Below the pieces are notes generated by a model that was given only the letters and a program-made list of their open reading frames with translations, had not been told where the DNA came from and did no database searches. Positions 31,745 through 33,633 of a stretch of DNA of 33,633 nt are shown here, piece after piece (position 1 is the stretch's first letter; every line of letters begins with the position of its first letter). Source of the DNA: Armatimonadota bacterium (lineage in GTDB: Bacteria; Cloacimonadota; Cloacimonadia; Cloacimonadales; TCS61); contig JABMPU010000035.1 in assembly GCA_013203665.1 (NCBI GenBank), forward strand, positions 64,113-97,745. The letters run 5' to 3'. A program made the translations under genes and the position numbers.

Positions 31745-33589
31745 TTATTTTAGGAGGATCATTTTGTTTATTGCTTTAGAATTTCCATTTACTTTTAATT
31801 GATATAAATAAACTCCACTTCCTACCGGAAGATTGTTCTCATCTGTTCCATCCCATATAATTTGTTGATTTGAAGATTTGTTGATTTGGAGATTTAGGAA
31901 AGTTTTAACTTTCTGTCCTTTGATATTGTAAATCTCCAGTTTTACAGTTCCCTCTTCAGGAAGATTGAATACAATTTTTGTTTCAGGATTGAATGGATTA
32001 GGGTAATTTCGTAATTCGTAATTCGATATTGGTAATTCATTATAGTTTACTCCCACCGAATCCGCTCCGAACTCATAGCAGCCCATATCGATGATTGCCA
32101 CTCCATTTCCATCTCCATCCCAAACGCGATAGTTATGCAGAAGATCCCAAGGTGGTAAATATAAACCGGTTGTATCCGGTGTGCCTGTATCGATACAGGG
32201 AGAATTTGCTAATAATGCAAATGGATACGTTCCCAAACTATCAAACATCGGATCTTCATCAATATTGCCATCCAGCCAGTTGATTGTTGCAGGATTATTG
32301 CCAGGCCAGATACCGTCCTCACCACCTGTAATATCACAGTATTCAATATTTAATATCGAATTTAAACCTGTTGCTGTTATGTTACCAGTTAAAATTTCAT
32401 AATCTACATTGTTATTATACATGATATTATTTCTGAAATCCACTTCACTATGAATCCTCAATGTAGCAAAACTTGATGTATTCCCTGAAAAAGTGCAGTT
32501 ATTTATTTCTCTTTGACCAGAACTTGTTATTATAGCGATATAACTCTCATCTGTGGAATTATTGATAAACAAACAGTTACTTAGTTTTATATCCGGTTCA
32601 CAGTTCTGTTGTGCTGCTATCATAACAGTAGGATGATCCCAATAAGGACCAGGAAGTATTTCAGTGTTAGAGAATATACAATTTTCAATTTCAAGATAAT
32701 CATTTACGTGGCAATAAAAATTTGATGATCTCGTATCAGGACCAATCGAATCATTGTTATCTAAAACACAATTATTCATTTTAACATTGCCACCATCAAA
32801 CCATAAACCAGAACAACCTTCAGAAATATTATTCCTTATTGTGATATTATCAAGAACAACTTCGAAACATCGATAAAATAAAACAGCTCCAGAATTATGA
32901 ATAGTAGAATTCTCGACAACTACATTTTCTATTTTAAGATTGTCGGATTTTGATATGTAAATACTATGAAAAAGACATTGCTCATCAGAGTGAAGAGTAA
33001 AATTTTTTAGAATATTATTTCCTTTATGAGCCATCATAAACGTATATTCATTTAAATCATTATTTAATATTGTTGTGCTCATATCCTCACCGATAATATT
33101 TACATCTTTCTTTCCTGCGAGAGGAAATATCTGATTGTTTAAATCGTGGGAATAGAAACCGGAAGCTACATATACGGTTTTAGGATTAAGACTGTCTGAT
33201 TCTATCTTCTGAAGAGCTAAAGCTATGGTTCTAATTGGTACTTCCAGGGTCAAACCAGTGTTGTTATCATCTCCAGTAGTTGAGACATATAAGTCATTAT
33301 TAACTCTTTCCAAATAATGATTTTGCAGATCAATAGTAATTATCCCTGTGCTTGTGATACTATGTTGATAAAAAGCAAAATAATCAAACTGGTCTTGAAC
33401 CGTGAATGTATCAACAATAACTTCTACATCATTTACCGCATCATTGACTGAAATATCAAGAGCGTGACCTGCAAAATTGTTATATATATTACATAACTTA
33501 AGTTTCGCAGGAGTGTGAATTATCATCACGACTGCTTTCAGGTATTTCATAATATTCCATAACATCTTGTTCTTTATAGAATTAAGCAT
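31745..33589 (-). CDS. Right-handed beta-helix protein with C-terminal FlgD-like/T9SS-type sorting domain; N-terminus looks truncated
   Basis: A 614-residue protein. From about residue 100 it has a DUF1565-like/beta-helix segment (LYVSTTGDDNNTGLTLEVPI, IRTIALALQKIESD) and pectate-lyase-like rungs (LKIENVVVENSTIHNSGAV, LDNITIRNNISE, MNNCVLDNNDS, EIENCIFSNTE). The end has YPNPFNPET (residues about 528-536), then LEIYNIKGQKVKTF, WDGTDENNLPVGSGVYLYQL and KAINKMILLK, matching the protease's C-terminal domain. There is no signal peptide. The first 90 residues (NIYNNFAGHALDISVNDAVND and following) already look like beta-helix, so the real start may lie beyond the right edge and be separated by the in-frame TAA near 33613. 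It may be a broken gene. Confidence 0.75.
   Translation of the reverse strand: MLNSIKNKMLWNIMKYLKAVVMIIHTPAKLKLCNIYNNFAGHALDISVNDAVNDVEVIVDTFTVQDQFDYFAFYQHSITSTGIITIDLQNHYLERVNNDLYVSTTGDDNNTGLTLEVPIRTIALALQKIESDSLNPKTVYVASGFYSHDLNNQIFPLAGKKDVNIIGEDMSTTILNNDLNEYTFMMAHKGNNILKNFTLHSDEQCLFHSIYISKSDNLKIENVVVENSTIHNSGAVLFYRCFEVVLDNITIRNNISEGCSGLWFDGGNVKMNNCVLDNNDSIGPDTRSSNFYCHVNDYLEIENCIFSNTEILPGPYWDHPTVMIAAQQNCEPDIKLSNCLFINNSTDESYIAIITSSGQREINNCTFSGNTSSFATLRIHSEVDFRNNIMYNNNVDYEILTGNITATGLNSILNIEYCDITGGEDGIWPGNNPATINWLDGNIDEDPMFDSLGTYPFALLANSPCIDTGTPDTTGLYLPPWDLLHNYRVWDGDGNGVAIIDMGCYEFGADSVGVNYNELPISNYELRNYPNPFNPETKIVFNLPEEGTVKLEIYNIKGQKVKTFLNLQINKSSNQQIIWDGTDENNLPVGSGVYLYQLKVNGNSKAINKMILLK
31860..31899 (-). 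repeat. Five-unit 8-base tandem repeat inside the beta-helix protein's sorting domain
   Basis: On the plus strand: ATTTGTTG, ATTTGAAG, ATTTGTTG, ATTTGGAG, ATTTAGGA. It encodes the N-L-Q-I-N-K-S-S-N-Q-Q-I segment just before WDGTDENN, the same structural position as the 7-base repeat at 16851-16885 in the protease gene. Confidence 0.85.
32003..32038 (-). repeat. 7-base tandem repeat in the linker ahead of YPNPFNPET
   Basis: Plus-strand units GTAATTTC, GTAATTC, GTAATTC, GATATTG, GTAATTC encode LPISNYELRNY directly before the sorting-domain signature. The first unit has one extra base. The reading frame cycles through the unit, as with the other repeats. Confidence 0.8.
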
Positions 33590-33633
33590 AAGTGCAAAAT
33601 TAGTGATTTAAGCTGCATTATCAAGATTAACCT

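Noticed and set aside
1-33633. tRNA or rRNA genes, transposases and integrases
   Set aside because: I scanned for typical patterns and found none that I could support.

Overview
The window is AT-rich bacterial DNA from a Gram-negative lineage. It carries an LptD-like outer-membrane LPS-assembly protein, a LolC/E-type permease, signal-peptide-bearing beta-barrel proteins, and two secreted proteins ending in a FlgD-like / type 9 secretion (T9SS-like) C-terminal domain with the YPNPFNPET signature. Together with the abundant short palindromic and tandem repeats between and inside genes, this suggests a member of the FCB group, most like Candidatus Cloacimonadota. That placement rests on pattern recognition, not on a search.

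Layout. Positions 1-8467 are all on the minus strand. In transcription order they are an Eco57I-like DNA adenine methyltransferase, a small TTG-started PD-(D/E)XK-type nuclease candidate, adenine deaminase, an outer-membrane-type protein, a TauE/SafE permease, and the 5' part of glycine dehydrogenase subunit 1, which runs off the window. A 134-base AT-rich gap at 8468-8601 separates this block from a plus-strand block (8602-28723). That block contains lptD; a receiver/PAS/PP2C/HATPase regulator followed by a STAS anti-sigma-antagonist; a GmhB-like phosphatase overlapping a lipoprotein of the endonuclease/exonuclease/phosphatase (EEP) family; a subtilisin-like protease; a second EEP paralog; lysyl-tRNA synthetase; a PDZ plus papain-like (BtrH/C39-like) protein; NTF2-like and SMI1/KNR4-like proteins; a tiny acidic-tailed membrane protein; a 39-residue membrane peptide translationally coupled to an OLD-family ATPase/TOPRIM nuclease; a DUF6765-like protein; a two-part GNAT acetyltransferase; a small beta-barrel protein; and a LolC/E permease. 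From 28920 to the right end the minus strand encodes a 12-repeat 'GNDxY' solenoid/HEAT protein and a right-handed beta-helix protein with the same C-terminal sorting-type domain.

How the genes work together. There are two plausible genome-defence islands: the methyltransferase/nuclease pair (4797-8467) and the OLD nuclease with its coupled membrane peptide (22797-24670). The regulator and STAS protein form a partner-switching module. LptD, the GmhB-like phosphatase and the LolC/E permease are envelope-biogenesis functions. The EEP / protease / EEP cluster (14371-17915) looks like an exported degradative set.

The most unusual signal is repeat biology. A perfect 16-base inverted repeat with a 22-base spacer (54 bases, exactly 18 codons, in phase) sits inside the GNAT gene, like the coding-region palindromic elements of Rickettsia. 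Both sorting-type domains carry 7- or 8-base tandem repeats at the same structural position. The same kind of 7-base repeat and several hairpin repeats occur between genes. No tRNA, rRNA, CRISPR array, transposase or integrase was seen.
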